A stretch of DNA of 64,000 bases from Microbacterium sp. GCS4 (GTDB taxonomy: Bacteria; Actinomycetota; Actinomycetes; Actinomycetales; Microbacteriaceae), in the NCBI RefSeq assembly GCF_001262495.1, contig NZ_LGYE01000002.1, positions 176,368 to 240,367 of the forward strand, in the 5' to 3' direction. Below, piece after piece: positions 14,568-22,528 of the stretch (positions are counted from its first letter, which is position 1; each line of letters opens with the position of its first letter). Position numbers and translations under genes: made by a program. The notes under the pieces were generated by a model, which had not been told where the DNA came from, searched no databases, and saw only the letters and a list, made by a program, of their open reading frames with translations.

Positions 14568-15554
14568 TCAGGATGCGGCGCGCAGAGCTCGCGTGAGGTG
14601 TGCGCGTCCCCTGCGCACGGCCCGGGCGGCAGCGGCATCCGACCCCGGGTACTCCGCGTGCCCGGCGGGCAGGACCTCCAGGTCGAGGTCGCGTACGGCG
14701 TTCGCGACGCCGAACTGCCCGGGTGGCGGTACGTAGTCGTCCCACAGCGCGGCCTCGACCCGCACTGGCACCCGGGTGAAGCCCAGCGTGCTCGACGCAT
14801 CGAACAGCCGCAGCTGCTCCCGGGCCTCGGGGTGCGCGGCGACGTGCGCACGCACGACCTCGCCGCTGCCGAGGCACGGCACCGCGAGGCGTTCGTCGTA
14901 CTGGCCGAAGCTCGGCACGATGAGCGTCGCGCCGATGTACCGGTCGTCCCAGGGCAGCGCGAGAGCCCCGATGCCGCCGCCGAAGCTCTCGCCCACGTAG
15001 TAGAGCGGCAGGTCGCCTGCCGCAGCGAGGAGCGTGTCCGCCGCGAGCCAGAGGTCCCGCGCGCACAGGCCGAGGACGTATCGATCGGGGTCATCGAGCC
15101 CGGCGAGAACGTGCTGCTCCACGAGCTCCGGGGCGCCGACGCCCGCGTTCAGGGTCGGCAGACCCCGCGCGACCGGGAAGATCGCCGCCGCGTCGTCGGG
15201 CACGCGCGCGAGATCGATCGCATCGCGGCCGCCGTAGCCGTGCGAGTGCACGATCCCGACGCGGGCCGCGCCCGTTGCCGGGCCCACGATCCAGGAGCGC
15301 AGGCGGATGCCGTCGGCACCGGCGTGCTCGACGACCGAGACCTCGCGGCCCTCGACCGTCTCGGACGAGAGCGTGCGCGGCGCGGCATCCACGCCCTTCG
15401 CTTCCGCGCGCCAGCGCCGCCAGGTCTCCGCGAGGCCTGGAGGCGCGGCGACCGGCCGGACCCGACGCAGTGCGCTCTCGTCGAAGCCGTAGGTGCTGTC
15501 GAACGCGGCATCCGGGAACCAGGTGTCGTAGGGCGCGGGGAAGGTCATGATCAT
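14568..15554 (-). CDS. Acetyl xylan esterase/cephalosporin deacetylase-type alpha/beta hydrolase
   Basis: A 328-residue alpha/beta hydrolase resembling carbohydrate esterase family 7. It starts FPAPYDTWFPDAAFDSTYGF, has the nucleophile elbow GESFGGG (around residue 190), a likely acid Asp in LWDDYVPPPG and the histidine in LPAGHAEYP. CE7 enzymes remove acetyl groups from xylo-oligosaccharides and small acetylated compounds, usually inside the cell. Two adjacent ATG codons (15554 and 15548) are possible and neither has a strong ribosome site. It is encoded upstream of the cupin-PGI operon in the same direction but separated by 307 bp, so it is a separate unit. Confidence 0.8.
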   Translation of the reverse strand: MIMTFPAPYDTWFPDAAFDSTYGFDESALRRVRPVAAPPGLAETWRRWRAEAKGVDAAPRTLSSETVEGREVSVVEHAGADGIRLRSWIVGPATGAARVGIVHSHGYGGRDAIDLARVPDDAAAIFPVARGLPTLNAGVGAPELVEQHVLAGLDDPDRYVLGLCARDLWLAADTLLAAAGDLPLYYVGESFGGGIGALALPWDDRYIGATLIVPSFGQYDERLAVPCLGSGEVVRAHVAAHPEAREQLRLFDASSTLGFTRVPVRVEAALWDDYVPPPGQFGVANAVRDLDLEVLPAGHAEYPGSDAAAARAVRRGRAHLTRALRAAS

Positions 15555-15633
15555 CCGACCGTATCCCGCTCTCCATTGAGGACCGGATGTGTCCTGGTTG
15601 TCGGGGATGCTGGCCGGGACGAAAGGACGAGCC

Positions 15634-16197
15634 ATGACTCATCTCCCCGCGATCCCCGCTGGATCCAACACCGTGAACCCCTTCCTGATGACCGACGATG
15701 CCCCGCGCATCATCGCCTTCCTCGTCGACGTGTTCGGCGCGGTCGACGTGCCGGAGGCTCGCACTCTCGACTCCGACGGGCTGATCCTGCACTCCGAGCT
15801 GCGCATCGGGGACTCGGTCGTCATCGTCGCCGATCGCAAGCCCGACTGGCCCTTCACGCCGGGCTTCGTGCAGGTGTACGTCGACGACGTCGAGGCGACG
15901 CTCGCCCGCGCGGTCGAGCGCGGGGCGCGGATCGTCACGGCGCCGACCGACTTCTTCGGCGACACCTTCTCGCGCTTCGCCGATCCCGCAGGGAACCTGT
16001 GGTGGGTGTATCGCCATGCGTCGGGCGCGGAGGCGGACGGGTCCGCGGATGCCGAGGAGTGGGGTGCGCCCGGCAGTGACGAGGGTGTGGAGCAGGAGGA
16101 CTGGTCGGCATTCACCTCACCCGAGCTCGAGTACATCCACGGGAGTCTGGTGGACGCGATGCGCGCGTTGCGCGATCCGAGAGCGCGGGAGGCCTAG
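15634..16197 (+). CDS. VOC (glyoxalase/bleomycin-resistance fold) family protein
   Basis: A 187-residue protein with a VOC domain over residues 10-130 (NPFLMTDDAPRIIAFLVDVFGA, then FVQVYVDDVEATLARAVERGA and FADPAGNLWWVY), similar to PhnB/YdhR-like single-domain VOC proteins. An acidic tail follows. The ATG at 15634 is chosen for the AAAGGA upstream. It ends in a convergent overlap with the CGNR gene: both stop codons use the same CTAG palindrome. The substrate or ligand is unknown. Confidence 0.82.
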   Translation: MTHLPAIPAGSNTVNPFLMTDDAPRIIAFLVDVFGAVDVPEARTLDSDGLILHSELRIGDSVVIVADRKPDWPFTPGFVQVYVDDVEATLARAVERGARIVTAPTDFFGDTFSRFADPAGNLWWVYRHASGAEADGSADAEEWGAPGSDEGVEQEDWSAFTSPELEYIHGSLVDAMRALRDPRAREA

Positions 16198-16730
16198 GCG
16201 CTCGCCTGCCTCGCGCGATACGCGGCGACGGCGTTGCGATTCGTGCACGTGGGCGAGCAGTAGCGCTTCGAGCGGTTGCGGGAGAGGTCGAGCGCGAGCG
16301 CCTCGCACGTGTCGTCGGCGCACACCGAGATGCGCGAGCCCTCGTCGGCGCGGATGACGTCGACCAGCGCCATGGCGGTCTCGATGAGCACGCGCTCGGC
16401 GAGGGGTCGATCGTCGGCGACCGCGTGCAGGTGCCAGTCGGCGGCGTCGTGGCGGACGAGGCGCGGGGTGAGGTGCGCCTCGGCGAGGGCGGCGTTGACG
16501 TGCTCGGCCATGTCGTCGCGCGATGCGAGGAGCATGGCGCGGAGGCGGGGGCGGATGCCGCGCAGGGCGTCGAGCTCGGCTCGATCGCGGTCGAGGCGGC
16601 CGGAGTAGGGGAAGTCCGCGAGGAACGCGCGATGGTCGTCGAGGGACTCGAGCGTGTCGGGGTCCTCCGCGGAGTTCACGAGCCAGACGGCCGAGCGCAG
16701 CGCCTCTTCGGTGTCATCGGTGAAGATCAT
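16194..16730 (-). CDS. CGNR zinc-finger / ABATE-domain regulator
   Basis: A 178-residue protein. The N-terminal ABATE-like domain (residues 10-125) is followed by a C-terminal CGNR zinc finger with SVCADDTCEALALDLSRNRSKRYCSPTCTNR; the four cysteines form the metal site. Such proteins are actinobacterial stress-linked putative regulators. It is probably leaderless: TAAGGT ends 6 bp before the ATG. It is divergent from the DMT exporter across only 39 bp, which suggests it regulates that exporter. Confidence 0.85.
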   Translation of the reverse strand: MIFTDDTEEALRSAVWLVNSAEDPDTLESLDDHRAFLADFPYSGRLDRDRAELDALRGIRPRLRAMLLASRDDMAEHVNAALAEAHLTPRLVRHDAADWHLHAVADDRPLAERVLIETAMALVDVIRADEGSRISVCADDTCEALALDLSRNRSKRYCSPTCTNRNAVAAYRARQASA

Positions 16731-16731
16731 G

Positions 16732-16761
16732 TTGACACCTTACTCCGTGCGCGAGTAGCGT
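16732..16761 (+). promoter_or_regulatory. Promoter of a leaderless DMT transporter mRNA
   Basis: TTGACA (16732-16737), 18 bp, TAGCGT (16756-16761). The -10 box ends 8 bp before the ATG at 16770, so transcript and translation starts coincide. The opposite-strand -10 of the CGNR gene (TAAGGT, 16742-16737) overlaps the -35 box, giving mutually exclusive divergent promoters. Confidence 0.65.
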
Positions 16762-16769
16762 CACGTGTC

Positions 16770-17771
16770 ATGAGCACAGTCACCGATGACACACGCGCGA
16801 CGGGCATGCGCCTCGGGCTGCCGCTGGCGATCGCCGCAGCCTTCTCCTTCGGCATGTCCGGCGCCTGGGCGCGCGGACTCATCGATGCGGGGTGGACGCC
16901 CGGGGCCGCGGTCACCGTGCGGGTGTGGGTCGCCGCGCTCGTGCTGCTCATCCCGACGATCCTCGCGTTGCGCGGACGGTGGCGTGCCCTGTGGCGGAAC
17001 GTCGGCATGGTCGCCGCATACGGCCTGCTCGCGGTCGCCGCCACCCAGCTGTTCTACTTCCAGGCCGTCGCCGTGATGGACGTCGGCATCGCGCTGCTGA
17101 TCGAGTACACCGCACCGATCGCCGTGCTCCTGTGGCTCTGGCTGCGACACGGAGAGAAGCCCAGTCGGCGCAGCGTGCTCGGTGCGGTCGTGGCCTTCGT
17201 CGGGCTCGTGCTCATGCTGGACGTCGTCACGGGTACACAGGTGAACCTCGCCGGCATCCTCTGGGCGCTCGCCGCGATGGTCGGCGCCGCCACCTACTTC
17301 GTGCTCTCGGCCCGCGCCGACACCGGCGTCCCGCCGATCGCCCTCGCGGGGTCGGGGCTGCTGCTCGGCGCGGTCGGGCTCTCGATCGCCGCCGCCGTCG
17401 GCATCCTCCCCTTCCGCTGGACCACCGACGACATCTCCTATCGTTTCGGCACCGTGCCGTGGTTCGTGCCGGTGCTCGCGATCGGCGTCCTGGCGACGGC
17501 GCTCGCGTACGTGCTCGGCATCACCTCGACGCGGATGCTGGGGTCCCGCCTCGCGTCGTTCGTCGCGCTCGCCGAGGTCGTGGCCGCGCTGCTGTTCGGA
17601 TGGCTCCTTCTCGGACAGCTCCCCGACCTGCTGCAGGCCCTCGGCGGCCTGCTCGTGCTGGTCGGTGTCGTGGTCGTCAAGCTCGGCGAGCCGGTGCCGG
17701 CTGCCGAGTTCGTCGAGCCGTTGCCGGAGGATGCAGTGTATACCGAGGGCCGGTATCAGGCTAAAAGCTGA
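16770..17771 (+). CDS. DMT superfamily (EamA/RhaT-type) transporter
   Basis: A 333-residue membrane protein with ten predicted helices arranged as two EamA repeats (about 15-145 and 160-300). The segments IALLIEYTAPIAVLLWLWL and RLASFVALAEVVAALLFGWLLLGQ are characteristic of metabolite exporters. The start at 16770 is set by the promoter spacing, with no ribosome site. Substrates of this family are amino acids, nucleosides or other small metabolites; none can be assigned. The gene end contains a copy of the GTGTATAC motif used by the next gene. Confidence 0.88.
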   Translation: MSTVTDDTRATGMRLGLPLAIAAAFSFGMSGAWARGLIDAGWTPGAAVTVRVWVAALVLLIPTILALRGRWRALWRNVGMVAAYGLLAVAATQLFYFQAVAVMDVGIALLIEYTAPIAVLLWLWLRHGEKPSRRSVLGAVVAFVGLVLMLDVVTGTQVNLAGILWALAAMVGAATYFVLSARADTGVPPIALAGSGLLLGAVGLSIAAAVGILPFRWTTDDISYRFGTVPWFVPVLAIGVLATALAYVLGITSTRMLGSRLASFVALAEVVAALLFGWLLLGQLPDLLQALGGLLVLVGVVVVKLGEPVPAAEFVEPLPEDAVYTEGRYQAKS

Positions 17772-17797
17772 CTCCATTGCGCGCTTTGTGTATACAC
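17735..17797. promoter_or_regulatory. Two GTGTATAC sites: autoregulatory operators of the FCD regulator
   Basis: GTGTATACAC (17788-17797) is a perfect 10-bp palindrome that overlaps the -10 box (TACACT, 17793-17798) and ends 7 bp before the ATG. AGTGTATACC (17735-17744) lies 53 bp upstream, five helical turns away, inside the end of the transporter gene. GntR/FCD proteins typically bind TNGTATACNA sites. Confidence 0.65.
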
Positions 17798-17804
17798 TGA
17801 GGGC

Positions 17805-18560
17805 ATGGCGCTTCCCGCAGTCGATCGCATCTCGGCGAGCGAGCGCGCCCACGCGGCGCTTCTCGACGAGATCCAGTCCGGAGTGCTGCCCGCGGGGTAC
17901 GTGCTCGGCGAGGTCGAGCAGGCCGCGCGCCTCGGGGTGAGCCGCACGCCGCTGCGCGAAGCGCTCCGGCGCCTCGCTGCCGACGGTCTCGTCGTGCAGC
18001 AGTCGCCGCGGGTGACGGTGGTCGCAGCGCTGGATGCTGACGACATCCGCGCGCTGTTCGAAATCCGCCGTGCGCTGGAGGAGACGTCTGCGAGACTCGC
18101 CGCGCAGCGCGGGGACGCCGAGCTGTTCGCCGCGCTCGCCCTGGAGTTCGCCGACGTCGACCTTGCCGCAGCCGAGGGGCGCGATGCGTACTACGCGCTC
18201 ATCGCCCGCTTCGACGCGACCCTCGACGCCGCCGTGGCGAACGACTACATCGCCTCGGCGCTGCGCACCGTGCGCACACATCTGGTGCGGGTGCGCCGCA
18301 TGGCGAAGGACAAGCCCCAGCGTCTCGCCGCCTCCGCCGCCGAGCACCGCACGATCGCGCGGGCGCTCGCGGCCCGCGACGGCGACCTCGCCGCGCACGC
18401 GACGCACGTACACCTGCACAACGCGCTCACCGGCATCCTCGAGTCCCTGGATGCTGCGGGGGAGGGCGTTTCGACTCGCTCCGCTCGCTCAACGACCGGG
18501 GCGGGGGAGGGCGTTTCGACTCGCTCCGCTCGCTCAACGACCACGACCTCCGACCAGTAG
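17805..18560 (+). CDS. GntR-family (FCD domain) regulator of the methylcitrate operon
   Basis: A 251-residue regulator with an N-terminal winged helix (residues 10-75, LGVSRTPLREALRRL) and an all-helical FCD ligand domain (80-220). The metal-site histidines typical of FCD (AAEHRTIARAL, HVHLHN) are visible. The ATG at 17805 is probably leaderless. It precedes prpD by 9 bp and overlaps its own operator, so it likely represses this operon until propionate-derived methylcitrate accumulates. Oddity: the last 32 residues are not FCD sequence but two in-frame copies of a dispersed DNA palindrome, each read as GEGVSTRSARSTT. Confidence 0.88.
   Translation: MALPAVDRISASERAHAALLDEIQSGVLPAGYVLGEVEQAARLGVSRTPLREALRRLAADGLVVQQSPRVTVVAALDADDIRALFEIRRALEETSARLAAQRGDAELFAALALEFADVDLAAAEGRDAYYALIARFDATLDAAVANDYIASALRTVRTHLVRVRRMAKDKPQRLAASAAEHRTIARALAARDGDLAAHATHVHLHNALTGILESLDAAGEGVSTRSARSTTGAGEGVSTRSARSTTTTSDQ
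18466..18542. repeat. Two direct copies of the dispersed palindrome inside the regulator gene
   Basis: Copies at 18466-18497 and 18511-18542 (GCGTTTCGACTCGC...CGCTCAACGACC) are separated by a G-rich 13-mer and keep the reading frame. They extend the protein C-terminus. Confidence 0.88.
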
Positions 18561-18569
18561 GGATCGATC

Positions 18570-20096
18570 ATGACCGTCACCCACCACGTCCGCGTCCACC
18601 GGAGCGACGAGAACCTCGCCCGTGAGGATCAGCTCGCCTGGAAGATCGCCGAGGTCGCCGCCGATCCCGTCGAGGTCGAGCCCGCGGTCGTCGACATGAT
18701 CGTCAACCGCATCATCGACAACGCCTCGGTCGCCGCAGCATCCCTCACGCGCGGACCGATCAACGCGGCGCGCGCGCAGGCGTTCAGCCACCCGGTGTCG
18801 ACCGGCGGCGCGGGCGCGACCGTCTTCGGCGCGGCGCTCGACCACCGCACGAGCCCGGAGTGGGCGGCGTGGGTGAACGGCGTCGCCGTGCGCGAGCTCG
18901 ACTACCACGACACGTTCCTGGCTGCCGAGTACTCGCACCCCGGCGACAACATCCCGCCGATCCTCGCGGTCGCGCAGCACGTCGGGTCCGACGGCCGTGC
19001 GCTCGTTCGCGCCATTGCGACCGGCTATGAGATCCAGATGGACCTCGTGCGCGCGATCTGCCTGCACAAGCACAAGATCGACCACGTCGCGCACCTCGGC
19101 CCCTCCGCAGCCGCCGGCATCGGCACCCTGCTCGGCCTCGACGTCGAGACGATCTACCAGGCGGTCGGCCAGGGACTGCACACGACGACCGCGACCCGGC
19201 AGAGCCGCAAGGGCGAGATCTCCACGTGGAAGGCGCACGCCCCGGCGTTCGCGGGCAAGATGGCCGTCGAAGCGGTCGACCGGGCTATGCGCGGCCAGAC
19301 CAGCCCGGCCCCGATCTACGAGGGCGAGGACGGCGTGATCGCCTGGATGCTCGACGGCAAGGATGCCGCGTACGAGGTGCCGCTCCCGGCATCCGGCGAG
19401 CCGAAGCGCGCGATCCTCGACTCGTACACGAAGGAGCACTCCGCGGAGTACCAGGCACAGGCGTGGATCGACCTCGCCCGCAAGCTCGGCACCGAGAACC
19501 CGGCGCTTCGCGACCCCGCCACCATCGAGAGCATCGTGCTGCACACGAGCCACCACACGCACTACGTGATCGGCTCGGGTGCCAACGACCCGCAGAAGTA
19601 CGACCCGACGGCGTCGCGGGAGACGCTCGACCACTCGATCCCGTACATCTTCGCCGTCGCGCTGCAGGACGGCGGCTGGCACCACGTCGACTCGTACACG
19701 CCCGAGCGCGCCGGCCGACCCGACACGGTCGCGCTGTGGCAGAAGATCACGACGGCCGAGGATGCCGAGTGGACGCGCCGCTACCACTCCGAGGACCCCG
19801 ACGTGAAGGCCTTCGGCGGTCGTGTGGAGTTCCGGCTGACTGACGGCTCGACCGTCGTCGACGAGATCGCCGTGGCCGACGCGCACCCGCTCGGGGCCCG
19901 TCCGTTCGCGCGCGAGAACTACATCGCGAAGTTCCGGCTGCTCGCGGAGCCCGTGCTGGAGCCCGCCGAGATCGAGCGCTTCCTCGAGCTCGTGCAGCGC
20001 CTGCCCGAGCTGACGGCGGCCGAGGTCGGCGAGCTGTCGATCATCGCGAAGCCCGGACTCCTCGAGGGCGCGGACGCGCCGAAGGGGCTGTTCTGA
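18570..20096 (+). CDS. prpD: 2-methylcitrate dehydratase (MmgE/PrpD family)
   Basis: A 508-residue cytoplasmic enzyme dehydrating 2-methylcitrate to 2-methylaconitate in the methylcitrate cycle of propionyl-CoA disposal. Family features are the all-helical N-terminal half with [21 protein letters not shown], the central [17 protein letters not shown], and the C-terminal alpha/beta lid. Length is close to PrpD from other bacteria (about 480-510). It is the first enzyme gene after the FCD regulator, and a large inverted pair of dispersed repeats separates it from prpB. Confidence 0.93.
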   Translation: MTVTHHVRVHRSDENLAREDQLAWKIAEVAADPVEVEPAVVDMIVNRIIDNASVAAASLTRGPINAARAQAFSHPVSTGGAGATVFGAALDHRTSPEWAAWVNGVAVRELDYHDTFLAAEYSHPGDNIPPILAVAQHVGSDGRALVRAIATGYEIQMDLVRAICLHKHKIDHVAHLGPSAAAGIGTLLGLDVETIYQAVGQGLHTTTATRQSRKGEISTWKAHAPAFAGKMAVEAVDRAMRGQTSPAPIYEGEDGVIAWMLDGKDAAYEVPLPASGEPKRAILDSYTKEHSAEYQAQAWIDLARKLGTENPALRDPATIESIVLHTSHHTHYVIGSGANDPQKYDPTASRETLDHSIPYIFAVALQDGGWHHVDSYTPERAGRPDTVALWQKITTAEDAEWTRRYHSEDPDVKAFGGRVEFRLTDGSTVVDEIAVADAHPLGARPFARENYIAKFRLLAEPVLEPAEIERFLELVQRLPELTAAEVGELSIIAKPGLLEGADAPKGLF

Positions 20097-20103
20097 TGCG
20101 ACG

Positions 20104-20171
20104 TTCGTCTCGCTTCGCTCCTCGCTCAACGACCAGACGCTTCGGTCGTTGAGCGAGCGAAGCGAGACGAA
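20104..20171. repeat. Inverted pair of dispersed palindromes (long hairpin) between prpD and prpB
   Basis: A left arm from TTCGTCTCGCTTCGC to CTCAACGACC (20104-20134) pairs with GGTCGTTGAGCGAG...GACGAA (20144-20171). It would make a stem of about 28 bp inside the prp mRNA, a plausible processing or partial-termination point. Confidence 0.88.
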
Positions 20172-20198
20172 ACGCCCTAACCCGAGGGAGACCTTCTG

Positions 20199-21107
20199 AT
20201 GCTGTACTCAACGACGACGCCGGCCGAGAAGAGGCGGTTGTTCCGTGAGCGCCTCGCGAGCGGCGAACTGCTGCGCTTCCCTGGAGCGTTCAACCCCCTC
20301 AGCGCCAAGCTCATCGAACAGAGGGGTTTCGACGGCGTCTACATCTCCGGGGCGGTGCTCTCGGCCGACCTCGGACTGCCCGACATCGGGCTCACGACGC
20401 TGACCGAGGTCGCCGGACGCGCGAAGCAGATCGCCCGCATGACCGACATCCCCGCGATCGTCGATGCCGACACCGGTTTCGGCGAGCCGATGAACGTGGC
20501 GCGCACGATCCAGGAGCTCGAGGATGCCGGACTCGCCGGCACGCATATCGAGGACCAGATCAACCCCAAGCGCTGCGGTCACCTCGACGGCAAGAGCGTG
20601 GTCGACGAGAACACGGCGATCAAGCGCATCCGCGCCGCCGCCGATGCGCGCCGAGACGAGAACTTCCTGATCATGGCCCGCACTGACATCCGCGCGATCG
20701 ACGGACTGGATGCCGCGATCGATCGGGCCAAGGCCCTCGTAGACGCGGGGGCCGACGCGATCTTCCCCGAGGCGATGCGCGACCTCTCGGAGTTCGAGGC
20801 GATGGCGGATGCTCTCGACGTGCCGATCCTCGCCAACATGACCGAGTTCGGCAAGAGCGACCTGTTCTCCGTCGACCGGTTGCGGGACGCGGGTGTGAGC
20901 ATGGTCATCTGGCCGGTCTCGCTGCTGCGGATCGCGATGGGCGCGGCGGGCCGTGCTCTCGATACGCTGAACGAGGAGGGGCATCTGACCTCGAAGCTCG
21001 GCGAGATGCAGCACCGCGCCGATCTCTACGACCTGATCGACTACGAGTCGTACAACCACTTCGACTCCGGCGTCTTCAACTTCACCATCGACACCACCGG
21101 TCGTTGA
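20199..21107 (+). CDS. prpB: 2-methylisocitrate lyase
   Basis: A 302-residue member of the isocitrate lyase/PEP mutase superfamily that cleaves 2-methylisocitrate to succinate and pyruvate. Hallmarks are the active-site motif KRCGH (around residue 126), the Mg-binding VDADTGFG and the usual 290-305 length. GAGGGAGA precedes the ATG. The final codons and stop (Gly-Arg-TGA) are supplied by a dispersed palindrome that begins at 21099. Confidence 0.95.
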   Translation: MLYSTTTPAEKRRLFRERLASGELLRFPGAFNPLSAKLIEQRGFDGVYISGAVLSADLGLPDIGLTTLTEVAGRAKQIARMTDIPAIVDADTGFGEPMNVARTIQELEDAGLAGTHIEDQINPKRCGHLDGKSVVDENTAIKRIRAAADARRDENFLIMARTDIRAIDGLDAAIDRAKALVDAGADAIFPEAMRDLSEFEAMADALDVPILANMTEFGKSDLFSVDRLRDAGVSMVIWPVSLLRIAMGAAGRALDTLNEEGHLTSKLGEMQHRADLYDLIDYESYNHFDSGVFNFTIDTTGR

Positions 21108-21174
21108 GCGAGCGAAGCGAGACGAAACGCGCCACCACGTTTCGTCTCGTCGCTTCGCTCCTCGCTCAACGACC
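21099..21174. repeat. Opposed pair of dispersed palindromes between prpB and prpC
   Basis: A forward copy at 21099-21130 and a reverse copy at 21138-21174. The first provides the prpB stop codon at 21105-21107. Confidence 0.88.
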
Positions 21175-21196
21175 GAAATGACACGAAGGAGTGAGC

Positions 21197-22327
21197 ATGA
21201 CCGAGCCTGACATCAAGAAGGGCCTCGCAGGGGTCGTCGTCGACACGACGGCGATCTCGAAGGTCAACCCCGAGACGAACAGCCTGCTGTACCGCGGCTA
21301 TCCCGTGCAGGAGCTGGCCGACACGCAGCCCTTCGAGGCGGTCGCGTACCTCCTGTGGCACGGCGAGCTCCCCACCGCCGAGGAGCTCGCGGCCTTCCGG
21401 CTCGAGGAGCGCCGCCACCGCGCGCTCGCCGACAACGTCAAGGCCGCGATCGACCTGGTGCCGCTCGACGCCCACCCGATGGACGAGGTGCGCACGGCCG
21501 TGAGTGTGATCGGCGCCTCCGATCCCGCCGCCGGAGGTTCTGTGCTCGACGCGGGCGGCAGCCCCGAGCAGAACCTCGAGCGCAGCATCCGCCTCTTCGC
21601 CGCCCTGCCGGCGATCGTCGCCTACGGGCAGCGTCGTCGTCGCGGGCAGGAGATCATCGAGCCGCGCGACGACCTCGACTACTCCTCGAACTTCCTGTGG
21701 ATGACGTTCGGCGAGGAGCCGGACCCGGTGGTCGTGGACGCGTTCAACCGCTCGATGATCCTGTACGCAGAGCACTCCTTCAACGCCTCGACGTTCACCG
21801 CCCGGGTGATCACGTCGACGCTGAGCGACCTGTACTCGGCGGTGGTCGGGGCCATCGGCGCGCTCAAGGGGCCGCTGCACGGCGGCGCCAACGAGGCCGT
21901 TCTGCACATCTTCGACGAGATCGGGGAGGCGGAGAACGTCGTCCCGTGGCTCGAGAAGGCGCTCGCCGAGAAGCGCAAGATCATGGGCTTCGGACACCGC
22001 GTGTACAAGCGCGGCGACTCGCGCGTGCCGACCATGAAAGCGGCCCTCGACACGCTCGTCGAGCACTACGACAAGCCCGAGGTCGCGGCGCTCTACGACG
22101 CCCTCGAGTCGGAGTTCGTCGAGCGCAAGGGCATCTACCCGAACCTCGACTACCCGTCCGGCCCCGCCTACAACCTCATCGGCTTCGACACGCTCACGTT
22201 CACGCCGCTGTTCGTGGCCGCGCGTGTCACGGGCTGGACCGCGCACGTGATCGAGCAGGCCGGTGCGAACGCGCTCATCCGTCCGCTCTCCCACTACGAC
22301 GGGGTCGACGAGCGTCACGTGAGCTGA
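21197..22327 (+). CDS. prpC: 2-methylcitrate synthase
   Basis: A 376-residue citrate-synthase-family enzyme joining propionyl-CoA and oxaloacetate. The catalytic histidines lie in KGPLHGGANEAV and GFGHRVYK, and the short (about 375 aa) form lacks the N-terminal extension of housekeeping citrate synthase. Clustering with prpD and prpB makes methylcitrate synthase the best call, although many such enzymes also make citrate. The ATG at 21197 is preferred to the GTG at 21191 because GAAGGA ends just before the latter. Last gene of the prp operon. Confidence 0.93.
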   Translation: MTEPDIKKGLAGVVVDTTAISKVNPETNSLLYRGYPVQELADTQPFEAVAYLLWHGELPTAEELAAFRLEERRHRALADNVKAAIDLVPLDAHPMDEVRTAVSVIGASDPAAGGSVLDAGGSPEQNLERSIRLFAALPAIVAYGQRRRRGQEIIEPRDDLDYSSNFLWMTFGEEPDPVVVDAFNRSMILYAEHSFNASTFTARVITSTLSDLYSAVVGAIGALKGPLHGGANEAVLHIFDEIGEAENVVPWLEKALAEKRKIMGFGHRVYKRGDSRVPTMKAALDTLVEHYDKPEVAALYDALESEFVERKGIYPNLDYPSGPAYNLIGFDTLTFTPLFVAARVTGWTAHVIEQAGANALIRPLSHYDGVDERHVS

Positions 22328-22342
22328 CCCCGCCCCCGCAAA

Positions 22343-22408
22343 GACCCTCTATTTCTGCCGAAGGGCACGAATAGAGGGTCTATTGCTGCCGTTCGGCAGA
22401 AATAGACG
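22343..22408. repeat. Palindromic intergenic element, TCTATTTCTGCCG family, copy A
   Basis: TCTATTTCTGCCGAA (22348-22362) has its exact inverse complement at 22392-22406. A second perfect pair, GACCCTCTATT/AATAGAGGGTC, is at 22343-22353 and 22370-22380. It lies 15 bp after prpC and could act as its terminator. Confidence 0.85.
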
Positions 22409-22495
22409 GGTGGGTGGACGGGCGGATGCCGTAGCGCGATCCGCGGCGCGAATCAACCGGATGCGCGGACCCGCGCGCCAGGAGTATCACTGATC

Positions 22496-22513
22496 CGGGA
22501 CCGAGGGGTCCCG
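22496..22513 (+). promoter_or_regulatory. Leader hairpin before the MFS gene
   Basis: CGGGACC/GGTCCCG with a GAGG loop ends 5-10 bp before the ribosome site GAAGGAGG of the next gene, so it could affect initiation. Confidence 0.4.
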
Positions 22514-22528
22514 GGTGAAGGAGGCTCC

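Noticed and set aside
18466..18560. Frameshifted C-terminus of the FCD regulator
   Set aside because: The tail is two intact palindrome copies, so insertion rather than frameshift accounts for it.
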